A stretch of DNA of 64,000 nucleotides from Pseudomonas sp. RIT-PI-r (GTDB lineage: Bacteria > Pseudomonadota > Gammaproteobacteria > Pseudomonadales > Pseudomonadaceae), in assembly GCF_001297015.1 (NCBI RefSeq), contig NZ_LIGE01000025.1, forward strand, positions 186,001 through 250,000, given 5' to 3'. The position numbers were made by a program, and so were the translations under genes. Positions 1 to 7,148 of the stretch are shown piece by piece (position 1 is the first letter of the stretch; the number at the start of each line of letters is the position of its first letter). The notes beneath the pieces were generated by a model. The model did not search any database and was not told the origin of the DNA. It was given only the letters and a program-made list of their open reading frames with translations.

Positions 1-841
1 CGGTCATTTCCAGTTCGTTGGCACTGATGGTGGCAACGCCGCCAACGTCGACCAGACCTTGTTCTTCGCGGTAGCCCTGAAGTTTTTTCTCGGCGACGCG
101 CAAGTTGTCGCGCAGCTTGACCAGCCGTGTGTTCATCCAGGCTGTAGTGGTTTGCGAGGACTTTTCGCTGGTGTCGAGCTGGCTGTCGGTGAAGCCTTGG
201 GCCAACGCATTGGCCGCCGCAGCGGCCAGAACCGGGTCGGGCAACTCGACCTCGATTTCGAGCAACTGGCTCTTGCCGACGAACTTGACGCTGGTGTGCA
301 GCATGAGGTTCTGCGTGACCTGATTGAAGACGTCTTCTTCAGTGGGTTCCTCTATTTTGCTCAGCGGCATCAACCGGCTCAGCCCCGGGATCCATTGATC
401 AAGGTCGAGATCAGCCAGCCACTGGCGCGGTGTAAACCAGGGCTTTGCTTGCTGACGCGGGTCGGTAACCGGGTGGGTGGTCAGGCCGAGTTTTTTCACT
501 GCGCGTTCGGCTAGATCACGCGATTGCAGGAGCGCCTGCTGGGTCTGCAAGTAGTCCGTGGCGTTGCCGCCGGAATCCTTGACTTGCTGGAACGACATCA
601 GCGGTGGGGTTTTATCGTTGAACAGCAGAGTGGTGCTGCCGATGTATTGCGGCGTGATGTTCGAGACCACAATTGCGGCCAGCGCAGCGCTCGCGAGCAC
701 CAGCCAGGCGATGCTCCATTTGGCGCGCCAGATCACTCTCCAGAGCTTTAACAGGTCAAGGGTGTCCTTGTCTTCGCTGTACTGCTGATGCAGATGCGCT
801 TGCAGAGGACGTTCGACGTAGGTGCTAGGGCTGTTGTCCAT
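1..841 (-). CDS. Polysaccharide chain-length/tyrosine autokinase protein (Wzz/Wzc-like), N-terminal part
   Basis: Reading the minus strand from the ATG at 841 gives an open frame of about 280 codons that runs off the left edge. It starts MDNSPSTYVERP, has a cytoplasmic stretch with DTLDLLKLWRVIWRAKW, then a transmembrane segment at about residues 38-60, then a long periplasmic region rich in charged helix. This is the Wzz domain plan of polysaccharide co-polymerases. Whether a BY-kinase domain (Wzc) follows or the protein stops as a plain Wzz cannot be decided because the C-terminal half is outside the window. The ATG is 2 bases after the stop of the Wza-like gene, so the two are co-transcribed. 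Role inferred: control of polymer length and export with the Wza-like protein across the inner membrane. Confidence 0.85.
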   Translation of the reverse strand, partial: MDNSPSTYVERPLQAHLHQQYSEDKDTLDLLKLWRVIWRAKWSIAWLVLASAALAAIVVSNITPQYIGSTTLLFNDKTPPLMSFQQVKDSGGNATDYLQTQQALLQSRDLAERAVKKLGLTTHPVTDPRQQAKPWFTPRQWLADLDLDQWIPGLSRLMPLSKIEEPTEEDVFNQVTQNLMLHTSVKFVGKSQLLEIEVELPDPVLAAAAANALAQGFTDSQLDTSEKSSQTTTAWMNTRLVKLRDNLRVAEKKLQGYREEQGLVDVGGVATISANELEMT

Positions 842-843
842 GA

Positions 844-1377
844 TTAGAAAAAGCCTTGTGCAATGGAAATGGTGTCGCCGGGGGCAATCGTGGTGTTGCG
901 CGTCACGTCATCGGTGAGGGTCGCGCCGCCATCGCCGCGCAAAATGGTCACGCGCTTGATCGAGGCGCGCTCGGTCAAGCCACCGCCCAGGGCAATGGCT
1001 TTCTCCAGGGTCAGGCCGGGCACGAACGGGTAGCTGCCGGGCTTCTTGACTTCGCCATTGATGTAGAAAGACCGGTATTCGATCTGGCTGAGGCTGACTT
1101 TCGGGTCGATCAGGTATCCCTGTTTCAGCCCGTCGACGATGATTTTTTCGACTTGGCCGGGGGTCAGTCCCTTGGCGGAAATCTCGCCCAGAAAAGGATA
1201 GGAAAAGGTCCCGGCATCACTGAGGCGGATCTTTTTCAGGCTCAATTCTGGCTCACCGAAGACGATGATGCGCAAGACATCGCCAGCGGCCAGTTTGTAT
1301 TGGGTGCTGGGGTCTGCGGCAAAGGTATGAGGTACAAAAATCAGGGCGAACAGCAAGACGAGTGTGCGTGTGTTCAT
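844..1377 (-). CDS. Polysaccharide export outer-membrane protein (Wza/GumB family)
   Basis: This 177-residue protein has a cleavable signal peptide (MNTRTLVLLFALIFVPHTFA, cut after AFA). It continues with the Poly_export domain, recognisable by YKLAAGDVLRIIVFGEPEL near residues 28-46, and a SLBB-type domain with the GEVKKPGSYPF turn near residue 110. It is short compared with Wza (about 380 residues) and lacks the lipobox cysteine, so it fits the GumB-like short class that may rely on a separate outer-membrane protein. The beta-barrel gene immediately upstream is an obvious partner. The ATG follows GAGGG at a good distance. It lies 12 bases downstream of the barrel gene and 2 bases upstream of the Wzz/Wzc-like gene. 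Confidence 0.88.
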   Translation of the reverse strand: MNTRTLVLLFALIFVPHTFAADPSTQYKLAAGDVLRIIVFGEPELSLKKIRLSDAGTFSYPFLGEISAKGLTPGQVEKIIVDGLKQGYLIDPKVSLSQIEYRSFYINGEVKKPGSYPFVPGLTLEKAIALGGGLTERASIKRVTILRGDGGATLTDDVTRNTTIAPGDTISIAQGFF

Positions 1378-1389
1378 GTCGAGACCCTC

Positions 1390-2550
1390 TTAAAGGCTGA
1401 CGTTGAAACTGATCTGGAACACGTTGCGGGTGAAGCTTTCATCGTCGGCATCGGAATCGTTGTCGCGGTACCGATAGCCCAATTCGATATCCAGCCAGCG
1501 GCGCATCGCGTACACCACGGCCAGGTTGTAGTCCTGCAGATCGTCGGTACGGCTTTGGCCTTCGTAGACATAACGGCCAAACCCGGCTTGGGCCACCGTG
1601 GTGATCCGTTCGGTCCAGCCGTGACGCCAACCGACCTGAGTGAACGTCGACTTCACGGCATCAGCGCCATCGTCACCTTCGGCAAGGGCCTGACGAGCGA
1701 CAAAGGTAAACGTCGAATAGGTTCGCGGTTTCCATTGCAAGTCCACTTGCCAGGTCGGGTTGTCGAGGTCTTTGGATTCGCTGTTGTCGAAGTTCTTGCG
1801 CTCATAGCCGAGGCGCACTTTGCCGGTTGTACGTGCGGTGAAGTCCCACACGGCACCGGCCAGTACCGCATCGGATTTACTGCTGCGCGGGCTGTTGGCT
1901 TGCTGATAATCGAAGTCGGTGTGGTCATATTCCAGCAGGCCGCGAGTGTTACTGCCGATGCGGTGGTACCAGGTGCTGGTGAGGGCGGTGGTATTGCGTT
2001 CCTTGTCATCGTTGATGCCGTCGGCATTGTCGTAGCGAAGTTGCGCGTAACTGGCCCCGACATCGATTTGGTTGTCGGCACTTTTAGCGCCGAAGGTGTA
2101 GAGCCCGCCCACGCGTTTATTGTTGAGCTTGTCGTTGATGCCCTCGACTGCCGTCGACTCGGTGCGCTCCCATTTACGGTATTCGGCGTCGAGCTTGAGA
2201 CGATGGCGGTCGGTGAACTCCATGATGCTATCGGCACGCACGCGCTGGGCGGTGTTCGAGGCATCCGAGTCGTCGTGATAGATATAACGCGTGGGCTGCC
2301 AGATCAGTCGAGTGGCGCTGTTGCGATCTTCCGCCTTGAGCTCGAAGGTCGGCGCCAGTTTGGTGATCATCGATGACTGTTTACTGTTTTCCACTTCGCG
2401 AAAGTTATCGTCATAACTTTCTGAAAACAAAAAGGATGGCGTGAAATCGAATCCGTAAACATTTATGGCCTGCGGATCGATACTCCACGCCATTCCAGGA
2501 TAGAGCGAGGCCATCAGCAGTGCGACAGGGCATCGTGACTTCAAAGCCAT
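1390..2550 (-). CDS. Outer-membrane beta-barrel protein of EPS cluster (BBP2-like)
   Basis: I place the start at the ATG at 2550 rather than an in-frame ATG 33 bases upstream. The 2550 start follows AGGAG at 7 bases and gives a signal peptide directly (MALKSRCPVALLMASLYPGMAWS). The 386-residue mature-type sequence is made of alternating polar and aromatic strands (for example TRLIWQPTRYIYHDD, GKVRLGYERKNFD, LDIELGYRYRDND) and ends in the barrel signature ISFNVSL with a hydrophobic last residue. It resembles the outer-membrane beta-barrel family found next to Wza/GumB-type genes in exopolysaccharide loci. Probable role: an outer-membrane pore or support for polymer export. It has no enzymatic motif. 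It lies between the RfaH-like gene and the export protein in one operon. Confidence 0.8.
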   Translation of the reverse strand: MALKSRCPVALLMASLYPGMAWSIDPQAINVYGFDFTPSFLFSESYDDNFREVENSKQSSMITKLAPTFELKAEDRNSATRLIWQPTRYIYHDDSDASNTAQRVRADSIMEFTDRHRLKLDAEYRKWERTESTAVEGINDKLNNKRVGGLYTFGAKSADNQIDVGASYAQLRYDNADGINDDKERNTTALTSTWYHRIGSNTRGLLEYDHTDFDYQQANSPRSSKSDAVLAGAVWDFTARTTGKVRLGYERKNFDNSESKDLDNPTWQVDLQWKPRTYSTFTFVARQALAEGDDGADAVKSTFTQVGWRHGWTERITTVAQAGFGRYVYEGQSRTDDLQDYNLAVVYAMRRWLDIELGYRYRDNDSDADDESFTRNVFQISFNVSL

Positions 2551-2587
2551 GTTATAGCTCCTGAGCAAAGGCATATAAGGCAAGGGG

Positions 2588-3124
2588 TTAGTGATAGTTC
2601 TGAACGTTGGCTTGTTGGCGTTCGATCACGCTGAGTGGCAAGCAAACCGATTGTTCGCGATTCAGAAATTGCAGGAGGATCATCACGCGGTCATTGCCGT
2701 GCAAACCGAGAAACACGCCCTCCAAGGGTGCCAGCGGGCCGCTGACGATCTGCAGGTTCTGCCCCGGTTTCAGCGCCTCGTCCGGCCCCGACAGCGATGA
2801 TTCGATACAGCGCACACGCAGGTGCTCGATGACGTGCTCTGCCACCGTCGCCGGCCCGTGATTGAATTCGACGATACGACTGACCCCGCGTGTAGAACGC
2901 AAGGGCCCCCAATTGTCGTTACGACTGAGTTGGATAAATAAATACCCGGGAAATAGCGATTCGCGCACTCGCTGTCGTTTCCCACGGATGATTCGTTCAC
3001 TGAGGAGTTGCGGATGGAATACCACGTAATTCTGTTGAAGCAGATTGAGGTGAGCGCGCTCATCCTGACGTGGCTTGCATTGCAAAAGGTACCAAAAGGG
3101 ACGTTCGGAGCTGATAACTGGCAT
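2588..3124 (-). CDS. RfaH/NusG-family transcription antiterminator
   Basis: The 178-residue protein has the NusG N-terminal (NGN) domain at about residues 8-105: WYLLQCKPRQDERAHLNLLQ at the start, then LFPGYLFIQL and the helix before a hinge. A C-terminal KOW-type region follows with LKPGQNLQIVSGPLAPLEGVF. This order and length match RfaH-type specialised NusG paralogues, which load on RNA polymerase at an ops element and suppress termination in long polysaccharide operons. It is the first gene of the EPS operon, and an ops-like sequence lies about 220 bases upstream of its start on the same strand, so it may control its own operon. It is not general NusG, which normally sits in the secE-nusG-rplK context. 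The Shine-Dalgarno sequence is weak. Confidence 0.88.
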   Translation of the reverse strand: MPVISSERPFWYLLQCKPRQDERAHLNLLQQNYVVFHPQLLSERIIRGKRQRVRESLFPGYLFIQLSRNDNWGPLRSTRGVSRIVEFNHGPATVAEHVIEHLRVRCIESSLSGPDEALKPGQNLQIVSGPLAPLEGVFLGLHGNDRVMILLQFLNREQSVCLPLSVIERQQANVQNYH

Positions 3125-3340
3125 GCTGGTAAACTCTGTAATGATCGAAAGTTTATGCAGGCAGAAGCTCTATCGAGGGCTAAGTAAGGGCAAATGGCGA
3201 AAGTCTGTTGTTATTTTATTAACACTGAGGTGTTTCAATCTTGAATCACACAGCGTTTCATTAAGGTGCGTCCAGCTGAGGCGTGACGCTATATTGTGCG
3301 GCGCATGGGGAATAAGCCGCGGCTTAACTTTTCTGAAGAC

Positions 3341-3351
3341 AAAGCTACCGC
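3341..3351 (-). promoter_or_regulatory. ops-like element in EPS operon leader
   Basis: On the minus strand this reads GCGGTAGCTTT. Its first eight bases GCGGTAGC are the core of the Escherichia coli ops sequence GGCGGTAGCGTG, where RfaH is recruited to the paused polymerase. It is preceded by a small stem-loop, CTGC-ATGA-GCAG, as expected for a pause site. It lies about 100 bases after the predicted transcription start and upstream of an RfaH-family gene. The last bases (TTT instead of GTG) differ. The assignment rests on this core match plus context. Confidence 0.6.
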
Positions 3352-3406
3352 ACGGTCTGCTCATGCAGCTTTAACGATAGGTAACTAAGTAGTTGTCTCT
3401 GAAACG

Positions 3407-3439
3407 ACAGGGCGCGAGTAGAAGTTGCTCGCGCCCTGT
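3407..3439. repeat. Perfect 12-bp inverted repeat, leader hairpin
   Basis: ACAGGGCGCGAG at 3407-3418 and its exact complement at 3428-3439 enclose a 9-base loop. On the minus-strand transcript the hairpin would form within the first tens of nucleotides after the predicted start, upstream of the ops-like element. No run of T follows on either strand, so it is not a convincing intrinsic terminator. It may protect the 5' end of the RNA or aid pausing. Confidence 0.7.
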
Positions 3440-3456
3440 AAAAATGAACCTTGGTA

Positions 3457-3485
3457 GTTATCGGCCAGTCTTTGCGGTCTGTCAA
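3457..3485 (-). promoter_or_regulatory. Predicted sigma-70 promoter of the EPS operon
   Basis: On the minus strand a perfect -35 hexamer TTGACA (3485-3480) is separated by exactly 17 bases from GATAAC (3462-3457), which matches four of six bases of the -10 consensus. Transcription would begin near 3450 and give a leader of roughly 325 nucleotides before the RfaH-like gene, containing the hairpin and the ops-like element. No alternative of similar quality was found closer to the gene. Confidence 0.55.
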
Positions 3486-3726
3486 ACGTTCCCAGTCAAA
3501 AAACACGCCATTTATCTGCTAATGATGGCACTCGTGCGCAGGTTATTGTTTTCTAAGGCGTCATCCTTTTGTCGGAAGGCCAGAAACTTTACTGTCACTT
3601 CAGAGTCGTCGCTCGCTATTTAGATCGGAGGTTAATCCCCATAGTTGGGGAAGTTATAAAGTCTGGACTCCGCAAGTCGACCAACGCTATAACTAATCGC
3701 CTGGCGACTTGGCTGGAGAGGCGAAT
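3486..3726. other. Intergenic region between EPS operon and epimerase
   Basis: This is the upstream half of a 600-base divergent gap. It is more AT-rich than its surroundings and has no credible coding frame on either strand. It presumably carries the epimerase promoter and any activator sites for the EPS operon. No clear operator or repeat was found here. Confidence 0.5.
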
Positions 3727-4704
3727 ATGTCCGTTCTTGTTACAGGTGCTGCAGGCTTTATCGGATATCACACGGTCAGACGATTGATATTGCAAGGCCA
3801 TCAAGTAATCGGCATCGACAACCTCAACGATTATTACAGCGTGGAACTCAAACAGGCACGCCTCAAGCAATTGAGCGACCTGCACGGCTTCCATTTCCAG
3901 ATCATGGACATTGTCGATAAGCCAGCCTTGATGGCTCTGTTCGAAGAGCAGGGGTTCACCGAGGTTGTGCATTTGGCCGCGCAAGCGGGTGTCCGCTATT
4001 CGCTCGACAATCCGGATGCCTATGCGCAATCGAATCTGTTGGGCTTCCTCAATGTGCTGGAAGCCTGCCGGCACTATCCACCTGCGCATCTGATCTACGC
4101 GTCGAGCAGCTCGGTGTATGGGACCAACAGCAAGCTGCCATACAGCGTCGATGACGCGGTCGAGCATCCGGTTTCGCTGTATGCCGCCACCAAACGCGCC
4201 AATGAATTGCTGGCCGACAGCTACTGCCATCTCTACGGTCTGAAGGCTAGCGGGCTGCGATTTTTTACCGTCTATGGGCCATGGGGGCGACCGGACATGG
4301 CGTTGTTCAAGTTCACCGAAGCGATCCTCCAGGGACAGCCGATTGACGTGTACAACCAGGGTCAGATGGCGCGGGACTTTACCTACGTCGATGACGTTGT
4401 CGAAAGCATCGTCCGCCTGTGCCCGAAGCCGCCGGTGCCGAACGAGGAAGGCGAGGGCAGCCACCGGATTTTCAACCTCGGACGTGGCAGGCCGATAGCG
4501 CTGCTGGATTTCGTCGACTGCCTGGAGACGGCTTTGGGCATAAACGCCCAGCGCAACTTGCTGCCGATGCAGGCCGGCGATGTGGTCAAGACCTGGGCTG
4601 ATGTTTCGGCGCTGGCAGACTGGATCGGGTTTTCGCCGCAGGTCGAGGTTGAGGTGGGAGTGGAGCAGTTTGTACGCTGGTATCGCGAGTATTATCGGGT
4701 GTGA
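3727..4704 (+). CDS. NAD-dependent sugar epimerase (UDP-glucuronate 4-epimerase-like)
   Basis: I start at the ATG at 3727 (MSVLVTGAAGFIGYH), which follows GGAGAGG; an earlier in-frame start at 3709 adds only six residues. The 325-residue protein is an extended SDR. It has the Rossmann motif TGAAGFIG at about residues 6-13, the catalytic SSSSVYG serine region near residue 125, and the YAATK tyrosine-lysine pair near residues 153-157. The RFFTVYGPWGRPDMA segment is typical of UDP-glucuronate/UDP-galacturonate 4-epimerases (CapI type). It would supply galacturonate or a related sugar nucleotide for polysaccharide synthesis. It is transcribed divergently from the export operon and ends in its own terminator. 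Exact substrate is inferred only from family resemblance. Confidence 0.9.
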   Translation: MSVLVTGAAGFIGYHTVRRLILQGHQVIGIDNLNDYYSVELKQARLKQLSDLHGFHFQIMDIVDKPALMALFEEQGFTEVVHLAAQAGVRYSLDNPDAYAQSNLLGFLNVLEACRHYPPAHLIYASSSSVYGTNSKLPYSVDDAVEHPVSLYAATKRANELLADSYCHLYGLKASGLRFFTVYGPWGRPDMALFKFTEAILQGQPIDVYNQGQMARDFTYVDDVVESIVRLCPKPPVPNEEGEGSHRIFNLGRGRPIALLDFVDCLETALGINAQRNLLPMQAGDVVKTWADVSALADWIGFSPQVEVEVGVEQFVRWYREYYRV

Positions 4705-4759
4705 GTAATCCGGTGGGGAGTGGCCAGAGCAACTGCCATCTCGGGCGCGACGCCGGGTC

Positions 4760-4785
4760 GGGCGCCTGAAAAGGCGCCCTTTTTT
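4760..4785 (+). terminator. Intrinsic terminator of the epimerase gene
   Basis: GGGCGCCT, loop GAAA, AGGCGCCC, then six T. This is an ideal rho-independent terminator 55 bases after the epimerase stop codon. Confidence 0.9.
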
Positions 4786-4819
4786 ATGCATTCGCGCTTT
4801 TCATCAATAGGCAGCGTCT

Positions 4820-5818
4820 TCATTTGATCGAAACAACAACCTTGCCCTTGGCGCGTCCCTGTTCGACGTATTTCAGCGCCTCTGCCGCTGATTCAAAGGG
4901 GAACGCTCGATCAATCACCGGATTGATGATGCCGGCTTCTACCAACGCGCTGATGTGTTGCAGTTGGGCGCCGTTGGCGCGCATGAACACGAACGTGTAC
5001 CTGACGTCTTGCTTGCGTGCCTTGCGCCGAATGCCGAGGCTCAGCAGACGCATGATCTGCTGCAAAGGCCAGGACAAGCCTTGCTCTTTTGCGAATTGCG
5101 CGGTGGGTGGCCCAGAGATGGAAATCAGCTGGCCACCGGGCTTGAGTACCTTGAGTGATTTCTCCAGGACATCGGCGCCGAGGCTGTTCAACACCACGTC
5201 GTAGCCGTGCAAGGCATTTTCGAAGTTGTGCTTTTTGTAGTCGATGACCACGTCAGCCCCCAACGCCTTGACCCATTCGACATTTGCGGTGCTGGTGGTT
5301 GTGGCGACAAAGGCACCGAGGTGTTTGGCAAGCTGAATGGCAACGCTGCCGACGCCGCCGGAGCCCGCGTGAATCAGCACCTTCTGGCCCTGTTGCAGGC
5401 GGGCGGTGTCGACCAGCACTTGCCAGGCAGTCAGTGCCACCAAGGGCAGGGATGCGGCTTGCGCCATGCTGGTGTTGCGTGGTTTCAGGGCGATCGCGTT
5501 TTCGTTCACGGCGATCCACTCGGCGAAGGTGCCGATTCGCGCTTGCGGCGGGCGAGCGTACACCTCGTCTCCGGGTTTGAAGCGTGTCACTTGCGAGCCG
5601 ACCTCAGTCACCACGCCTGCCAGATCGTTGCCCAGAATCAATGGAAACGAGTAGGGCAGGATCAGCTTGAATTCGCCTGTGCTGATCTTCGAGTCCAGCA
5701 CGTTGACACTGCTGGCATGGACCTCGATCAAGACATCGTGAGGCCCCACTGCAGGGGCTGGCGCTTCGCCGAGGCGTCCGGGGTGCTTGCCATAGCGATC
5801 AATCAGAAAGGCTTTCAT
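4820..5818 (-). CDS. Zinc-independent NADP oxidoreductase (quinone oxidoreductase-like MDR)
   Basis: I start at the ATG at 5818 (MKAFLIDRYGKHPG), since the open frame upstream has no family resemblance and runs into the neighbour. The 332-residue protein belongs to the medium-chain dehydrogenase/reductase superfamily: a GroES-like N-terminal half with GNDLAGVVTEVG near residue 62, then the nucleotide-binding HAGSGGVGSVAIQLAKHLGA near residues 148-167. The cysteine and histidine ligands of the structural and catalytic zinc sites are absent, as in quinone reductases and alkenal reductases. Likely reaction: NAD(P)H-dependent reduction of quinones or enones. It is the last gene of a minus-strand cluster behind the TetR regulator. 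Confidence 0.88.
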   Translation of the reverse strand: MKAFLIDRYGKHPGRLGEAPAPAVGPHDVLIEVHASSVNVLDSKISTGEFKLILPYSFPLILGNDLAGVVTEVGSQVTRFKPGDEVYARPPQARIGTFAEWIAVNENAIALKPRNTSMAQAASLPLVALTAWQVLVDTARLQQGQKVLIHAGSGGVGSVAIQLAKHLGAFVATTTSTANVEWVKALGADVVIDYKKHNFENALHGYDVVLNSLGADVLEKSLKVLKPGGQLISISGPPTAQFAKEQGLSWPLQQIMRLLSLGIRRKARKQDVRYTFVFMRANGAQLQHISALVEAGIINPVIDRAFPFESAAEALKYVEQGRAKGKVVVSIK

Positions 5819-5864
5819 CGAGGTGCGGCTCTTGTCGGTTGTAGGGAGGGTAGCCGGGGCGTGG

Positions 5865-6239
5865 TCAGGCATCGAGGAACGCCTGCGCCTTGGCCACAAA
5901 ATCAACGTGGTGCTGGAAAATCCCGCCGTGACCGGCATCCTGATAAATCACCAACTCTGCGTTGGGGATATGCCTGGCCAGTTCAAACGAATTGACGCTG
6001 GGCACCATGATGTCGGTGTCGCCGTTGACGACCAGCGTCGGCGCCCGCAAGCGTCCAAGGTCTTGCGGCGGCTGTTTGCCCCACGCGGTGATCGCTTTCA
6101 ACTGGCGCAGGAAAGCGCGGGGCGTCGGGCCTTGGTCGCGATAGGCAAAGCGAACGCCGTTGGCGGTGACGGACTGGTTTGCCGCGTCGATGAATGACGT
6201 TGGCGAACCCGAAGGGGGATTTGTCTGTATTGAATTCAT
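5865..6239 (-). pseudogene. Internally deleted alpha/beta hydrolase
   Basis: The frame from the ATG at 6239 (GGAG spaced correctly upstream) encodes 124 residues. Residues 1 to about 44 (VTANGVRFAYRDQGP) look like the start of an alpha/beta hydrolase. The rest, from TPRAFLRQLKAITAWG to DAGHGGIFQHH, looks like its C-terminal third, including the late strand with the acid residue and the catalytic histidine (GHGG). The oxyanion strand, the GxSxG nucleophile elbow and most of the cap, roughly 150 residues, are missing without loss of frame. It cannot be a working serine hydrolase. It sits between the SDR and oxidoreductase genes in the same orientation, so the deletion leaves downstream transcription intact. 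Confidence 0.8.
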
Positions 6240-6259
6240 GACGACTCCGGATTGCAGGA

Positions 6260-6297
6260 CGGATTCGATGCAACGCTTTGCGCTTGCATCGAATCCG
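6260..6297. repeat. Perfect 14-bp inverted repeat between SDR and hydrolase remnant
   Basis: CGGATTCGATGCAA (6260-6273) and its exact complement (6284-6297) flank a 10-base loop. It lies in the 82-base gap inside a same-strand gene series. No T-run follows on the minus strand, so a classic terminator is unlikely. It could be an mRNA processing or stabilising hairpin, or a mobile palindrome. Confidence 0.75.
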
Positions 6298-6321
6298 CCG
6301 CACATGCTCGCGCCCTGAAGA

Positions 6322-7110
6322 TCACTCAGGCGTCTGGTAGCGCTGGGCAACCGCTGACTGGCGGATTTGCCCCAGCAGGCCCTGACGCGCGGTCTGCAAA
6401 TCGTCCCAGCGTTGCGCTTCGTGCAGCGGCGGGATGGTGACCGGTTCGCGACGATCGAAACCGACCAGGGCAGCATCCACCAGATCGCCCACTTCCATGA
6501 TTTCGCTCAGGGTGTTGATGTCGACGCCGGAGCGATCCCAGATTTCCGTGCGCGTGGCCGCCGGCAGCACGGCTTGCACGTAGACGCCCTGAGGCGACAG
6601 CTCCAGGCTCAAACCTTGGGACAGGAACAGCACGAATGCCTTGGTCGCACCGTAGACCGTCATGCCGAATTCCGGAGCGAGGCCCACCACCGAGCCGATG
6701 TTGATGATCGCACCGTCACCGGCCTTGGCCAGGCGTGGAGCGATGGCGCTGGCGAGCCGCACCAGCGCGGTGGTGTTGAGGGCGACCAGTTGCGCCACTT
6801 TGTCGGTGCTTTGCTCGACAAAATGGCCGGACAGCGCGGCGCCAGCGTTATTGACGAGGATGCCGATGCGGGCGTCGTCGCGCAGGCGGGTTTCCAGCGT
6901 TGTCAGGTCGCCAGGTTGGGTCAGATCCGCCGGGATCACATCGACGGCGACGTCATGCTCGCTGCGCAAGCGCGCGGCCAGTGCATCCAGACGCGCCTGA
7001 TCGCGGGCGACCAGCACCAGATCGTGACCGCGTTGCGCAAAGCGCTCAGCGTAGACCGCGCCAATGCCGGTGGAGGCGCCAGTGATCAGAACAGTAGGGC
7101 GAGTGCTCAT
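6322..7110 (-). CDS. SDR family oxidoreductase
   Basis: This 262-residue classical short-chain dehydrogenase shows TGASTGIG at residues 10-17 (cofactor loop), VARDQARLDAL after strand 2 (an arginine favouring NADP), NNAGAA near residue 89, IINIGSVVG with the catalytic serine, and YGATK with the Tyr/Lys pair near residues 154-158. The substrate is unknown. It is 38 bases downstream of the old yellow enzyme gene and shares its strand, so both are probably one transcript behind the TetR-controlled promoter. The ATG follows a GAGAG purine run. Confidence 0.9.
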   Translation of the reverse strand: MSTRPTVLITGASTGIGAVYAERFAQRGHDLVLVARDQARLDALAARLRSEHDVAVDVIPADLTQPGDLTTLETRLRDDARIGILVNNAGAALSGHFVEQSTDKVAQLVALNTTALVRLASAIAPRLAKAGDGAIINIGSVVGLAPEFGMTVYGATKAFVLFLSQGLSLELSPQGVYVQAVLPAATRTEIWDRSGVDINTLSEIMEVGDLVDAALVGFDRREPVTIPPLHEAQRWDDLQTARQGLLGQIRQSAVAQRYQTPE

Positions 7111-7148
7111 GGGTATCTCTCTTTCAGGACGTTAGAAACAGAACGCGT

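Noticed and set aside
856-2376. A 506-codon open frame on the plus strand
   Set aside because: It lies opposite the export protein and beta-barrel genes, has no family resemblance, and results from GC-rich third positions in the true minus-strand genes.
3407-3439. Reading the leader hairpin as an intrinsic terminator
   Set aside because: The stem is strong but no T-run follows on either strand, so it is listed only as an inverted repeat.
3616-4791. A 391-codon minus-strand frame opposite the epimerase
   Set aside because: The plus-strand epimerase has Rossmann and YxxxK motifs and its own terminator; the minus frame has no features and would run through that terminator.
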